Positions 35,567-46,498 of a DNA stretch of 64,000 nucleotides are shown in pieces. How positions within the stretch are numbered: position 1 is the stretch's first letter; each line of letters starts with the position of its first letter. This stretch comes from Sepioteuthis lessoniana (taxonomy: Eukaryota > Mollusca > Cephalopoda > Myopsida > Loliginidae): contig OY757934.1 of the NCBI GenBank assembly GCA_963585895.1, positions 34,504,268 to 34,568,267 of the forward strand. Reading direction: 5' to 3'. The notes under the pieces were generated by a model. It was not told the origin of the DNA and did not search any database. It was given only the letters and a program-made list of their open reading frames with translations. The position numbers and the translations under genes are program-made.

Positions 35567-35642
35567 TGTATATTTAGGCAGCATTTCTTCGTTAATGCAA
35601 ATTTCATTAAACATAATAGACATTTTATGCCTACATATTTTT

Positions 35643-36425
35643 AAAAGTGAATATATAAAAAAAGCAATTATTCGTAATCTAATATCCCGTGCCAAAGTAA
35701 TCTCCTCCTCCAAAACAATATTTTATAAAGAAGTAGAAAACATAAAACAGGCTCTCATCAATAATGGGTTTCCTAACTATATTGTTGATGAACAAATTAA
35801 ACGTATGATCAAAAATGTTAACCAACTAAATAAACAGTGTACTACTCCATCCAGTCAACAAACATCTATCAAACTTTTTTATCGTAACCAAATGCACTAC
35901 AATTATAAATCCGATGAAAAAATAATGAAAACATTGATTCACAAAAACATACTCCCCACTGATCCTAATCAAAAAATAAAACTTATTATATATTATAATA
36001 AGTTTAAAACCTCGAATTTGGTCATTAGAAATAACTCCTCTCCCTCGATTGGGGTGTTGCAAAAAACCAACGTTATATATAAATTTAAATGTCCCCTAGG
36101 AGATTGTATCTCTGATAATAATAATATATATGTTGGTTTAACCTCAACTACCCTGTCGAGGAGACTTACAATGCACCTTTCTGACACAAGTTCAATAGCT
36201 CAGCATTTAAAAAAAAACATTCATGCCCAACAACACAACTACGAAAAATTCTCACCGACAACACAACAATACTCGAACATCAAAATAATAAACAAAAACT
36301 TCAGATTCTCAAAGCATTATATATTAGAAACCTGCAACCAGCAATTAATAGAATTAATTTTCAAACCAGTGCTAATGTACTTAAATGTCTTTAGCTACTG
36401 GTACTATTTACAGAATTACATTTAA
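35643..36425 (+). pseudogene. Penelope-like protein, C-terminal (GIY-YIG endonuclease-type) part
   Basis: The frame holds a post-RT linker (IKKAIIRNLISRAKVISSSK, then ALINNGFPNYIVDEQIKR) and a GIY-YIG-like domain: VIYKFKCPLGDC, then NNIYVGLTSTTLSRRLTMHL and SDTSSIAQHL. The CPLGDC cysteines and the SRRLTMH segment are typical of Penelope-like elements. The usual YIGxT appears as YVGLT. The reverse transcriptase is missing and the extreme C-terminus does not look intact, so I treat it as a dead fragment. Residues upstream of 35643 come from the flanking inverted repeat. Confidence 0.88.
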
Positions 36426-36513
36426 AAGCAAACGCCATAATTTTCAACGACAAAGACGTCCTTACACAGTAGTAATTTGCTAAAACAAAAGTTACATCAC
36501 TTTTGTAATAGAT

Positions 36514-36559
36514 TATCCCCTGATGATGGCCCAAAGTCGGGCAGAAAGTACTAGGGATA
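36514..36559 (+). ncRNA. Hammerhead ribozyme motif of the Penelope-like element
   Basis: Helix I TATCCC (36514-36519) pairs with GGGATA (36554-36559). The core CTGATGA is at 36520-36526. Helix II spans 36527-36543 (T-A, G-C, then CCC/GGG with one bulged G, loop AAAGTC). GAAA is at 36544-36547. A very short helix III (GTAC, 36548-36551) and TA follow, with predicted cleavage after 36553. A minimal helix III is characteristic of Penelope-type hammerheads, which are thought to work best as dimers. All core positions are intact. Confidence 0.88.
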
Positions 36560-36685
36560 CATAAAACTATGGACAATACCTAAATCAATTCCCCCCAAAT
36601 ACGATAAAAGTAATACGGGAATTCGAACGGATCCAGAAGAAAATATGTAGGCTTAAAATGTATATTATGTTTAATGAAATTTGCA

Positions 36686-36713
36686 TATATATATATATTC
36701 ACACACATGCATA

Positions 36714-36753
<40 letters not shown>

Positions 36754-36756
36754 TTG

Positions 36757-36803
<47 letters not shown>
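36686..36803. repeat. (TA)n and poly-T microsatellite block
   Basis: TA runs flanking a T19 tract, adjoining the right inverted repeat. Confidence 0.95.
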
Positions 36804-36806
<3 letters not shown>

Positions 36807-37073
36807 CAAAACTTTTTCTCAGTCCACAGTCGTATCCTTGCGGGAAAGTAAGGTCTGAAGTATCTGAGAAGTCAATGGCTTAATTCTCCCATACTGGTTT
36901 ATGATGTGTTAGCAGGGGATTTGATCTCAGGATTGTCCTTTGATTCGTTATCTTTTCAAGGCTCGAGTGTCCAGTTCTTACTCACACACACACACACATA
37001 CATGTATATATGTGTATCTGTATGTCTGTGTTTATGCGTGCGTACGTATATTTCCACGTTCAGAATCGGCGGA

Positions 37074-37292
37074 GGTGTCCTTGTAGTGTAATGGAATGCG
37101 GAATTGTTGTAAGCGAGTTCAAATTCCAGTCACGCTATTGCGTTCTCTTTCGGACAAAACCCTTGCTAAAGATTTGAGTCCCCTTATCCTTCCAGCGATG
37201 GGTTAAATAGTGCCACTCCTGTTATAGAAAGATGGCTTAAAAATTAAATAAGTTACAAAGGTTGATATGCTATTAAACAAAGAAACCAAACC
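37074..37292 (+). mobile_element. tRNA-derived SINE, family A, head shortened
   Basis: GGAGGTGTCCTTGTAGTGTA, GAGTTCAAATTCCAGTCACG, the body, and the tail TTGATATGCTATTAAACAAA. About 15 nt are missing from the A-box region. Confidence 0.88.
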
Positions 37293-37354
37293 AAACCAAA
37301 CCTTCACTTTCAAATATGTGCTAATATACTTATTTGAAAGTGAAGGTTTGGTTT
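37293..37354. repeat. Perfect 24-bp-arm palindrome at a SINE end
   Basis: 37293-37316 is the exact reverse complement of 37331-37354, with a 14-nt loop. The arm includes the SINE's AAACC tail. The loop sequence ATGTGCTAAT recurs just after the right arm. Confidence 0.95.
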
Positions 37355-38329
37355 TACATGTGCTAATGAACTTGTAAATATTTTAACTAAAATTTCTTAT
37401 CAATTCTTTCTGTTTTTCTCTCAATCACTGTGCATTCATAAAATGAACGCAAAAATTTATTGTACATTATTGCATATCTCGCCATTTCTCGATGTTATTC
37501 TAAGCAAAGTTACATTTTCGTATTCTTATAAAATCTTCACTTCTCTCCTGTGATATGGCTATAACAATTCATCTGAAAAAGGTGTTCTTTAATGTTAATT
37601 AGGTTGCATCATGTTTGTCCCATTGAATAAGAATATCCAAATTGAAGTTTTTTTCCCACACAGTGCATATTTTGATTAATATCTTATTCAAATTAGAAAT
37701 GCCTATAGGCTGATCGACCAAGCTTAACAGATCGTCTGGACAGAAGACATATTGATCCATGAATGGTTTAATTAAAGCCAAACTTAGCCAAATCTTTTAC
37801 ACTCTATAAATCCTATGATCGATTTCTTCATGTAATCTATGTTACCCAAAAGAGATTTATGACGTGACGTGAAATTGACCTCCCGGATCATTTAGTCACT
37901 TAATGTCATCAAATGGCAAAATATGCCATTTCTGACCAAACACAGAGAGACTTAGATATGAAGTACAAAAATGTTTTATGACCTTAGAAATCCAGGGATA
38001 GAGTTGGTCAAGACCATATTTTTCTCACGGTTAGCTATATGCTGAATATTGACTTACGGTCAAGGACCGGTTTTCCCCCAGATCTTCGGAATTTAACAGC
38101 GATGAGTCAGTTCAGCACTTAGTTAAAACAAACCTGCATGCAAATAATAACTATGTGTTGGTTAGTTTTACGGTATGTCAACACTTGTTGGGTTATTTTA
38201 TGCTAAAGTTATATTAACAATTATGGTCTCCAATTATACATACTACAAAAATGTATCTTCAGAGTCCAATAAACAATTTCCTATTTCAAAAAGATCTATT
38301 TTACACTTAGATGGCCTCCTAACAAATAC
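37355..38329. other. No recognisable feature
   Basis: AT-rich unique sequence. Confidence 0.5.
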
Positions 38330-38430
38330 TGCTACTCAGAGTCGGAGTGGACCTGGGAGTGATGGCAACAAAGAGGTTACTTTATACTTCTCATAGCTTC
38401 AAAATTGGAGCTTCCCTTCCGGATGCAGAA
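38330..38430 (-). mobile_element. V-family head fragment
   Basis: AGAGTCGGAGTGGACCTGGG followed by GTGATGGCAACAAAGAGG. Confidence 0.6.
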
Positions 38431-38632
38431 CACTCCTTTTTGCAGGGGGTGCAAATAGTATATTCAGCACCTGGCGAATAAAGTGGATTATTCTTATTTA
38501 CTTTTGAGCTTTTGCTCAGTTAAAACACAAGGCCGGATATATGGCCCCCTTTAGAGAGACAGGGTGGATTATATGTCGATGTCCATGCGTAAGTAGTGAA
38601 AAAGTCCTCCACATACTCATACTGACATACAT

Positions 38633-38670
38633 ATTTTGTCCTTCCATCTTTTAAGATGGAAGGACAAAAT
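38633..38670. repeat. Perfect 18-bp-arm palindrome
   Basis: ATTTTGTCCTTCCATCTT, two T's, then its exact reverse complement. Confidence 0.97.
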
Positions 38671-39344
38671 TAATACTGCGTAGAAAGAAGCTTTCAGAAA
38701 CGGATAAGAATTCGTCTTAATATCTAAAAACTCTTTTTGTCAATGTTCCTATTTTTGTATCCATAGAATTTTACTAAAATACATATTAGAATTATTTCAT
38801 CAAAACATTTTTAATATTTTTTCCAAAGTAAGTCTGGGTACTTTTGCGAGTGCTTGTATCTCAAGGTACACGTATTAACCCCCGCAAAATATTATTGTGA
38901 TTAGGTGTAATTTAAAGACTATTTGTTAGCATCAAGACTTTGTGTAGGCATCACTGTAATCTAATTATGTATAAGAAAAAATGTTTATATCGAAGAGAAA
39001 GATTATTAATAAAATTCTTAAAGGTGAGTTGCAAATAAAGACGTGAAAATTTAAATGTTATGTAGGCACTTTATGTTATGAGTACATCGAATGGTAATAA
39101 ATAAAAGAGAAAAAAATTCCAAAAATCTCAAAAAATTAAGCGCCATCTTATTTGTTTGTCTTCTAAATTTAAAAATATTTGATTCTATATATTTTTCATC
39201 TTTATTTACTGACGACCTTGGAAGTGAAAAAATTCATAAATTCATTATTATTTCAAACAATTATTCGACAATTGAGTCCCTTCATTTTGTTATATATCTA
39301 TGATTACTTTCATCAAACTTTTAGGCGTTGTATGCAAATTCGCA
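38671..39344. other. No recognisable feature
   Basis: AT-rich. Overlapping short open frames at 39091-39391 have no motif. Confidence 0.5.
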
Positions 39345-40110
39345 ATGAAAGGTTGGTTGGTTGTTTTTTTATTACGGCATATCAACCCTAGTAGGTTATT
39401 TAATGCAAAATCCTGTTTATACATGTGTATATATTAAATATATATGATTTGTTAACGAATACTTTGTAGGTAACAATTTTTAGACGAGTCAGGTCTCATT
39501 TTTTGCATATAGTTAAATAGATCAAGTATTGCTATCTAATACTTATAGTTCTATTTGTACAAAGATAAATTGTTTCTGTGTAGTAAATGACTAAAACGTT
39601 CTATTTGACCTAGAGCTGAGACCCTAAAAGGTACTACCACGCCGGATCAGAGTGGACATGAGAGTAGTGGCAATGAAGGTGTTGGGTATCGCCTACCTTT
39701 TCAGCATAATGAGTTGTTCCATCTGCCATATATGGCAGTAGCGGAGATCAGTCTGGGAAGGATAAGCCTACGAGTCAGACTAGAAGAGCCGTTCCTATTG
39801 TTGAAGTATATAATTACTCTATCACTAATCCTATGTTCTTATTACTAACCGTCTCTCTCTTGTAAATACTCTTTCCTGTAAATATATTTTCCTTACAGAT
39901 TGTGGTTTGTCTTAGTATTACTACTACTTGTGTTCACTAACTAGAACACAACAGAAGGTGTACTCTATATTCTCCGAAGCCCTAGAACTGGAACCTCACC
40001 ATCAGATTGTTTAATGTCATATCTAGGGCACTCATTAGTGGGTCTTACTTCTCTACAGACATGCAAGAGGCACATTCTACAGTCCCCAGCTGAATAGACT
40101 GCAAAGAAAA
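39345..40110 (-). mobile_element. V-family element, near complete, with a solo LTR inside
   Basis: The reversed tail (ATATCAACCCTAGTAGGTTA at ~39378) is followed by one to two internal units (~39495-39600), then the reversed head (39625-40110), which ends near CACATTCTACAGTCCCCAGC. The head is split by the LTR at 39680-39953. Confidence 0.8.
39680..39953 (+). mobile_element. Solo LTR
   Basis: A 274-bp LTR beginning TGTTGGGTATC and ending AACACAACA, flanked by the 5-bp target duplication GAAGG (39675-39679 and 39954-39958). It looks whole as a solo LTR, the usual product of LTR-LTR recombination. It belongs to the same family as 48487-48790. A 5-bp duplication and TG..CA ends suit Ty3/gypsy or related elements. 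It is younger than the V element it sits in. Confidence 0.9.
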
Positions 40111-40410
40111 GAAATACATTTTTGCTCAAATGTTTTTATCTTTTTCTTTGGTCGCTCAAAAAAAATAAGAATGAAAATAATTATCATATTGTTTTGCTTT
40201 GTGCTACCAAAGAAAGAGGACTCTGACAAGTCTCTTTACCTAAAGAGGTGTATATTACGCGTGAAGAAGGTCCCAGAATGTACCGATCAAAACATCATTT
40301 GAACAACAAAAATATTTTAGAATACCAAATTTATGCGAAAAGAAAAGTGAGAATCACGAGGACAAAAGAGAGGAACTAGCATCCGCTCGTAACAATGTTT
40401 CTTTTTTAAG

Positions 40411-40611
40411 ATTTATTGGAAGATGAGAAATATGGACTTAATATCTCTTAGGGGCGGTTTCTATGATGTAGACGACTCAAATTGTTTTTGCTCCTCCAAA
40501 TCACAAAACTGCACTTTGAATATGTACACAGGAAAAGATTTTGACTCTCAACTTGAAGGCTATAAGTATTGGGCATATAATGAGAACCGAACTCACTACT
40601 TTAGTTTGCAA
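40411..40611 (+). CDS. Candidate internal coding exon, unknown protein
   Basis: A good acceptor (TTTCTTTTTTAAG, ending 40410) opens a frame of 67 codons. It contains RGGFYDVDDSNCFCSSKSQN and a KYWAYNENRTHYFSL segment, rich in Cys, Tyr, Trp and acidic residues and unlike the Lys/Asn/Ile text of random frames here. The possible donor (CAA-GTCATC) is weak. One N-glycosylation-type NCT and one NRT occur, fitting a secreted or extracellular domain, but I recognise no family. Chance openness remains possible. Confidence 0.25.
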
Positions 40612-41057
40612 GTCATCAAATCTCTTTTATTGTTACCATTTGATATGCTTAAATCACAGTATGGTACCAAATATAAAACTCTTCAATCCTGATTTCAGGT
40701 CATCTAATGATGGATATATTATCTCTTTTCAAGCAAATATCAGAGGATATTTTTATGAGAGTTTCGAACCCAATTATTAGAAATACTCGTTGAAAATAAA
40801 GAATAGCTGAAAATATTTTATCTGATAACAATTCAAGATATCAAATTTAAAGAATATTTGAAAGATCTCAATATACAACAGCGTATATATTAACTATATC
40901 TATATAAATATCTATATGTGTATAATAATGTTTGTATTAAACACTTGAAAGTTTAGGAAGAAACATTTAAGATAACGTAATTTTCGAGGATTTTTTATAT
41001 GAAACATAATAATAATAATTTCCAAACCAAAAGTATTCGTACATAAACAGCAAGAAA
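40612..41057. other. No recognisable feature
   Basis: AT-rich unique sequence. Confidence 0.5.
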
Positions 41058-41278
41058 CATCTTTGTTTAATGTTATATCAAACTTTTTGATTTATTTAAT
41101 GCCAAAGCCATCCTTGTAGAAGGATAGTAGTGGTATCATTTAATCTATAGCTGGAGAGATGAGAGATTTCATACTTTTCCAAAAGTGATCGTAATAGCTA
41201 GACTAGAGTTCGAACGCGCTTACTCCAATGTCGTTGTCCAGCACATTAGCCACAACGGGGAATCCCCCGAAACATCCT
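41058..41278 (-). mobile_element. tRNA-derived SINE, family A, diverged
   Basis: The reversed tail CTTTGTTTAATGTTATATCA, a body with TTTAATCTATAGCTGGAGAG, and GAGTTCGAACGCGCTTACTC (B-box zone). Confidence 0.8.
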
Positions 41279-42399
41279 GAAACATCGTTTTAAAGAGTAA
41301 TGTTTAAGATGGAAAGTTGTTTCCGATAAATAACAAAGTATAAAAGTCAACTACCCTTGACCTTTCCCACTTAAGAATGTCAGGAAAATGATAATCTAAA
41401 CTCAAGGAGCAAAGAAAAACGAAGAAAAATGTGAAATTTTAAATAAAAATAAACTTTTATTCTTAATAAATAAAAAAAAGCGTAGAGAGTAAGTTCAATT
41501 TTTAAAAAATGTTATTGCCGATACTTTTACCTGCAGTAAAAACTCCATAGTTGGCAATTTCACTTAGCAATCAGGAAGTCTAAAATTCCAACGCCTTTTA
41601 CAATTATGAATCTTTATTTATTTATCGTTACGAGGAGGTGTCAAAAGGAATCGGTCAGATCGGCAAGAGAATGACCTAAAATCAGGAAATATATGAGTTA
41701 TTCAATACATTCATTCAGCTGTTCAATGTAATTAACATAGATTTTTGAAAGTCTCTTTAACAAACAAACAAACAAAAATGGAATTACTAAATAGATTAAA
41801 TAAATCAAAATAATAGGGCTCTTCTTGATTGGACTAACTTTTTCAGTACACCTTCATATAATGTTACTTTATCATATTCGAAGATGAAACCACAACATTC
41901 AATCAAAAGAAATCGATTCTTTAACAAATTTAGTTAATCACAAAATAAGAATCAGTATAAATAAATGAAAAGTCTTTGTTGCGGATTTTAAATTATGTAA
42001 ACTGATTACAGATTTATCTGACCACTTCATTTCGCCCATAAACGCTAGCATGATCCGAAACATTTTTTTGAAGACTTATAGATTGATAAACATCATCGAG
42101 ATATTAACGCGTAGGATACTCTGATGGTCACTGATCCTACAACAAACACAGCGATTCGGAAAAAGCATGGGAAAACTTATACGTAAGGCTCATAAATTTG
42201 ATCTCCATATATAGACATCAAGTTATCAGAGTTATGACCTTTTTAAAAACTTTTTATTTTATTCATATACAAATAATTATGTGGAATGATCTCATCTATC
42301 TTCGTGTAACTTGACGAATAAACACCAAGTGTCAACTGTTTCTAATAGCAAACTGTATATTTCAGCATCAACGGGTATAGTTGATGACTTCGAATGCAG
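41279..42399. other. No recognisable feature
   Basis: About 1.1 kb of AT-rich unique sequence. Confidence 0.5.
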
Positions 42400-43390
42400 T
42401 TGTCATTAAAAGGGAAAGCGAAGGTGTGCGCTGTGTACATTTTTTCTTTGATCTTTTACCGATTGTCTGAACTTCCTCAGTCTACGGTTTAGTTGTTAAC
42501 ACTGGACTGGGTCCTCTTCTCGCTTCTGTGAAAGGGAGAAAGGCCTATGGTTCTTAAGCGTATCTGTTCCCAACGGCTGTATAATGGAGGCGTGAGAATG
42601 CCAAACTTAACAAATCACTGGCTAGCGAGAAGCTGGCATCCTTAAGTCGATCGTTGACAGGGGATTCGGCACGAGGGTTGAAGGTCAGGTCCGTATTTCC
42701 TAGACTTAGATTCACCCCATCGGCTCAGAACTAACGTAAACCGAAAGGTGAAGAACTGTTTATCGGTTGATCATTGGGGAGATTCGTTCCTAGCTAAACA
42801 TGGCGCCAGGTTTGAATTGTTATAACTGAGTTTTCACTCATCTGGTGACTCGTTCGGAATGCTTTACTCCTTGCTGGCGTGACTTTTAAAGTGGGTGCAG
42901 CAGAATTGCCCAATTGAGCCCATAGTGGCTGTGGATTAGAGAAGGGCTGAGCACGCCGACCACTGCGTCCGGGTCCATTCACTTTGGGACCTACGTCAAC
43001 GTGGTGACGGCACGCATCGATCTCAAACAGTTTAGTTTGATGTGGGGTACGTTGTTGACAATGTTACCCCCCTCCCGTGAACAGGAATGAAACGGATTGC
43101 GTTTCTTGTTATCCTAGACGTGGCTCGAATGGAAATCTAGATGATGCAGCTGAAAGGTCTGTATGACAAGTCTTTTTTCTTGTTACGATTTGACTCCATT
43201 TTACAATGATCAGGTTAGATTAAAAATCTGATGTGATCAGAAAAAGCTGAACCGCATGACATTAACGGAAGTTGAATAAATGGTTCAAGCTTAGTCACAC
43301 GAAAGGGGGTTAAGTTGGAGGTTCATGGCACAAACGGTCCGGATGCTGCTTCGGGACCCCATCCTGAGAAGAAGAAACCTTTTTATAAAA
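42400..43390. other. GC- and CpG-rich island of unknown identity
   Basis: Roughly half G+C in sampled lines (48-55%), against a clearly AT-rich background, with CpG not depleted. No long open frame: the longest, 62 codons at 42794-42982 minus, has no recognised domain. I checked by eye for conserved 18S, 5.8S and 28S rRNA landmarks and for 5S, and found none. Candidates are a structured non-coding RNA gene, a CpG-island promoter with a non-coding first exon, an rDNA-spacer-derived insert, or foreign DNA. ATTCGGCACGAGG at 42664-42676 matches the usual EcoRI cDNA-library adapter, perhaps by chance. Confidence 0.45.
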
Positions 43391-44061
43391 TATCTTAGCA
43401 GTATGATTTCGTCTTGATCCCTCCATTTTGATTATACATCACAGGATCCCCATGCCCATCAGGTTTTTGATCTCACCTTCCGCAATTCTGAAAATAATTC
43501 CTCCCTTTTTATCCTGGAAAAAGAAGATATATCAAATTCATTATCCTTTCTCTTCCAATGTGTCCTTCTTTTATTTTCTATCTCTTCTATGTGGTCCTTA
43601 CTCCGATTTAGAAACACACCAGTTTGTTTTCGAATTGTTGGTCTGGAAAACAGTCGACAATCTGGAATTAGAAGAAGGGTAAAGGGCAGACCAGACTTCT
43701 GTCAATTTTATTTTGTTTCTGATTTCTTTTTTGCGGATTCGTGTTATTTTTCCCAGCTCTCCTTTATTATTGTATCTCAAATATCGTTGTAAAAGTTATT
43801 ATTGTATATATCAGTTGTATCACTTATTGTACCATTCAATGTATCACTAAATTTTATTGGGGTTCTTTTAAGTAAGGCAAGTCATTGAGAGGTTGAGGTG
43901 TTTTGATGATTGTCAGAATGGAAGAGATCCTATGGTTTTATTATCATTATATCTTACGAATTCAAAGAAAATCAAATTTTTCTCACGGATGACTACTTCT
44001 GAACAAAACTCTTGGTCCGAGGGTGTGTGTGTATGTGTGTGTGTGTGTGCTGGCGTTCAAA
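43391..44061. other. T/C-rich unique sequence with a (GT)n tract
   Basis: A short GT microsatellite at 44020-44050. The open frames at 43428-43792 show no motif. Confidence 0.5.
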
Positions 44062-44262
44062 AGTTTTCTTAGCTATCTTTACAAGTTCAATGATAGGAAT
44101 CATGATTCTTATTTCCCCACACCTTGGTAAAGATGAACTTCTATTATGTAATCGACATTCATTATTCCTTGACATAATAGGAATTCATCTTTACCAAGGC
44201 GTGTGGAAGTAAATAGTATGATTCCAATAACCGAACTTGAAAAGCTAACAAAGACAACTTCT
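44062..44262. mobile_element. Foldback element flanked by (GT)n tracts
   Basis: Arms 44062-44150 and 44172-44262 are imperfect reverse complements (anchor CACACCTTGGTAAAGATGAA against its complement), with a ~20-nt loop. (GT)n tracts lie just outside both arms. Confidence 0.8.
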
Positions 44263-44272
44263 GTACATATAT

Positions 44273-44282
44273 ATGTGTGTGT

Positions 44283-44322
<40 letters not shown>

Positions 44323-44325
44323 AAG

Positions 44326-44364
<39 letters not shown>

Positions 44365-44376
44365 TATAATCATCTT

Positions 44377-44427
<51 letters not shown>
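44273..44427. repeat. (GT)n and (TA)n microsatellites
   Basis: One GT block followed by two TA blocks. 44428-44470 then carries a small SINE B-like scrap (GACCGTAATCGAGAGCAACC). Confidence 0.9.
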
Positions 44428-44430
<3 letters not shown>

Positions 44431-44470
44431 CACGACCGTAATCGAGAGCAACCCGAAGACTACCGTTTCA

Positions 44471-45267
44471 ATACCTTCTACATGGAGTTGAATATATATA
44501 TATAATGCTTTTTATGCTTATTGATATAGATAAATGTATATATGTAAACGTAACCCAGCAAAAACAGCACATCAAAGCGAAAGTTTGATTAGAGCAATAC
44601 ATTTGAAATCCTCTTAGTAAAGTAATTTCAGTTCAATTTGCCGCTGTATCTTGTGGGGATTGAGTTCCCAATTGAAACCACTTTTTTATTCATCCAAGTT
44701 CTCGATATAACAGTGATAACTATAAAATGGTCACCAGAATCCTTCGATCTATCTTAAAAAACAAGCATCAATATCACCATGAACTGCCGTTACGACACGA
44801 ACTCAATGGCTCCATGAATCTCTTAAGACACATACTGAAATTCACACACATATACACACATTCATGTACCTACACATGTATGTATGTATGTATGTATGAA
44901 TCAGTGCGAGTGTGTATAATACGTGTGTGAATTTATAATATATATGCGTTAGCTTTAATCTTATCTGTCCATCGTCCATCATGTAGAAACAACAAAAAAG
45001 AATGAACGGGAACTAGAGAACTTGGCAAGTTTCTTTTCAATTCCTGATAATCCGCAGATGATATTCCTTCCGTTCAGCACAAAGAATGAGTAACTTTTCG
45101 GCACATCATAACGATTTTGATTACAAATTGCCCAATATAAAACACAGACTCAAACTCGAACCTGTGTTTTTATTTCAGTTTATTTCTGTATTATAGTCTT
45201 TATCAATGACACATTATCAAATCAATGAAATACAAAGAGAATTTATCCACACTTTATTTATTTTGGC
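44471..45267. other. No recognisable feature
   Basis: Unique sequence with a short (TATG)n tract near 44876. Confidence 0.5.
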
Positions 45268-45284
45268 ATAAGCAAAATATTCTA

Positions 45285-45578
45285 GGGGAGGTGCCCGTGG
45301 TGTAATGGTTATCGTGATAGAAAATGGACACGCCGGCACGAGTTCAAATCCAGGACGACACTGATTGCATTTCACATAGCACTAATACCCTTGGGAAAGG
45401 TATGAATTCAATTATTCTCCCCCCAGCTATGGGTAAATAGTAGGACAGACTAGGTTCTTCAGCCTTGGCGAGGCAACTAGTCTAGAAGAAGGAAAACTCT
45501 GAATTGAAACCTGTTAAACTCCGCTTAAAAATTGACCTGGTGTCATATCCTGCCCGAGCAGAGGGGTTGGTAAATATG
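45285..45578 (+). mobile_element. tRNA-derived SINE, family C, full length
   Basis: A 294-bp element. Head GGTGCCCGTGGTGTAATGGT with B-box-like GAGTTCAAATCC; central CCCTTGGGAAAGGTATGAAT and CAGCTATGGGTAAATAGTA, closely matching family A; then a different 3' part with GGCAACTAGTCTAGAAGAAG and an end GGGGTTGGTAAATATG. A perfect 17-bp target duplication, ATAAGCAAAATATTCTA, is at 45268-45284 and 45579-45595. Confidence 0.95.
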
Positions 45579-45595
45579 ATAAGCAAAATATTCTA

Positions 45596-46498
45596 ATTTT
45601 ATTGTGATATCAATCTGACTTTTTTAGAACAAATGTTTCCAATGTTGAATGCTATTTACCGTTAATGAGGAATGTTGTTTAAATCCTCGTAGATAAAAAA
45701 AAAAAAAAAAGCTTTCGAACGTCTCCAGAGTCTATTTTATGACATTTAAATCCTACTCACTGTATATCAACAAGTAAACACTAGTATATTTAGCCTCAGT
45801 TGCTAAGTAAAAAATAATGACAATAATCCTGAATTATGGATCCTACTTATTCATATATTATTAAAAAGAAAATAATGTCCTCGACCGGAAAACAACTGAC
45901 AAAATGAAAAAAAATTATTTTATAAAGATGTTCTTATGATAGTGCTTAATATTGTTTTATGGTGGTACAAGTTCTAATTCTTTTAAAACATTAAGGCTAA
46001 AATTCTCTATAATTTTAGAATTTATAATTGGATTCTTAATATTTACGAATGTAATTGTCACTGTTTTTGAAACAACTCATATTGTTCGATAAGTAGCAGA
46101 GATACCCGATAAAAGCCTCTGGAATTAAAAAGATGAAAGGTAATACGAGTCAGAATTATTTATAATAGTAGTTGATGAGACTTAATCAAAAAGGAAAAAA
46201 ATCTGTTACTACAAGTGTGAAAAACCGTAACAACAATCACGGCATAAACAAATAACAAATGATGGTATTCAGTGGTTTCATAATGAATTTTTGTGGATTT
46301 TTTGTGATACCATGTTCTTGTGGCTTATACGTTGAAGTAAGGAGACCTATACTTTCCCAAAGCAAAAATATACCTCACTTAGAGTCTCCTTAAAAGACTC
46401 TTCTTTATTCTTATGTCTGATGCGTTAAGTTTTTTTATTGTCGTAGAAATGACGACCAGAGAAAGTTGTGATAAAAGATTAGAATTAAGAAGAAAGAT
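45596..46498. other. No recognisable feature
   Basis: AT-rich unique sequence. Confidence 0.5.

Larger units (their letters stand above)
35595..36686 (+). mobile_element. Penelope-like element, 3' portion with inverted flanking repeats
   Basis: The limits are set by an inverted repeat: 35595-35642 and 36641-36686 are ~90% reverse-complementary (anchor GCAAATTTCATTAAACATAA). Between them lie the C-terminal coding part, a hammerhead motif at 36514-36559, and ~80 nt of tail. The reverse transcriptase core is absent. Penelope-like elements are known to carry terminal repeats in direct or inverted orientation and hammerhead motifs. Confidence 0.85.

Noticed and set aside
42400-43390. 28S or 18S rRNA gene fragment
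   Set aside because: Considered because of composition, but none of the universally conserved rRNA landmark sequences could be found by eye.
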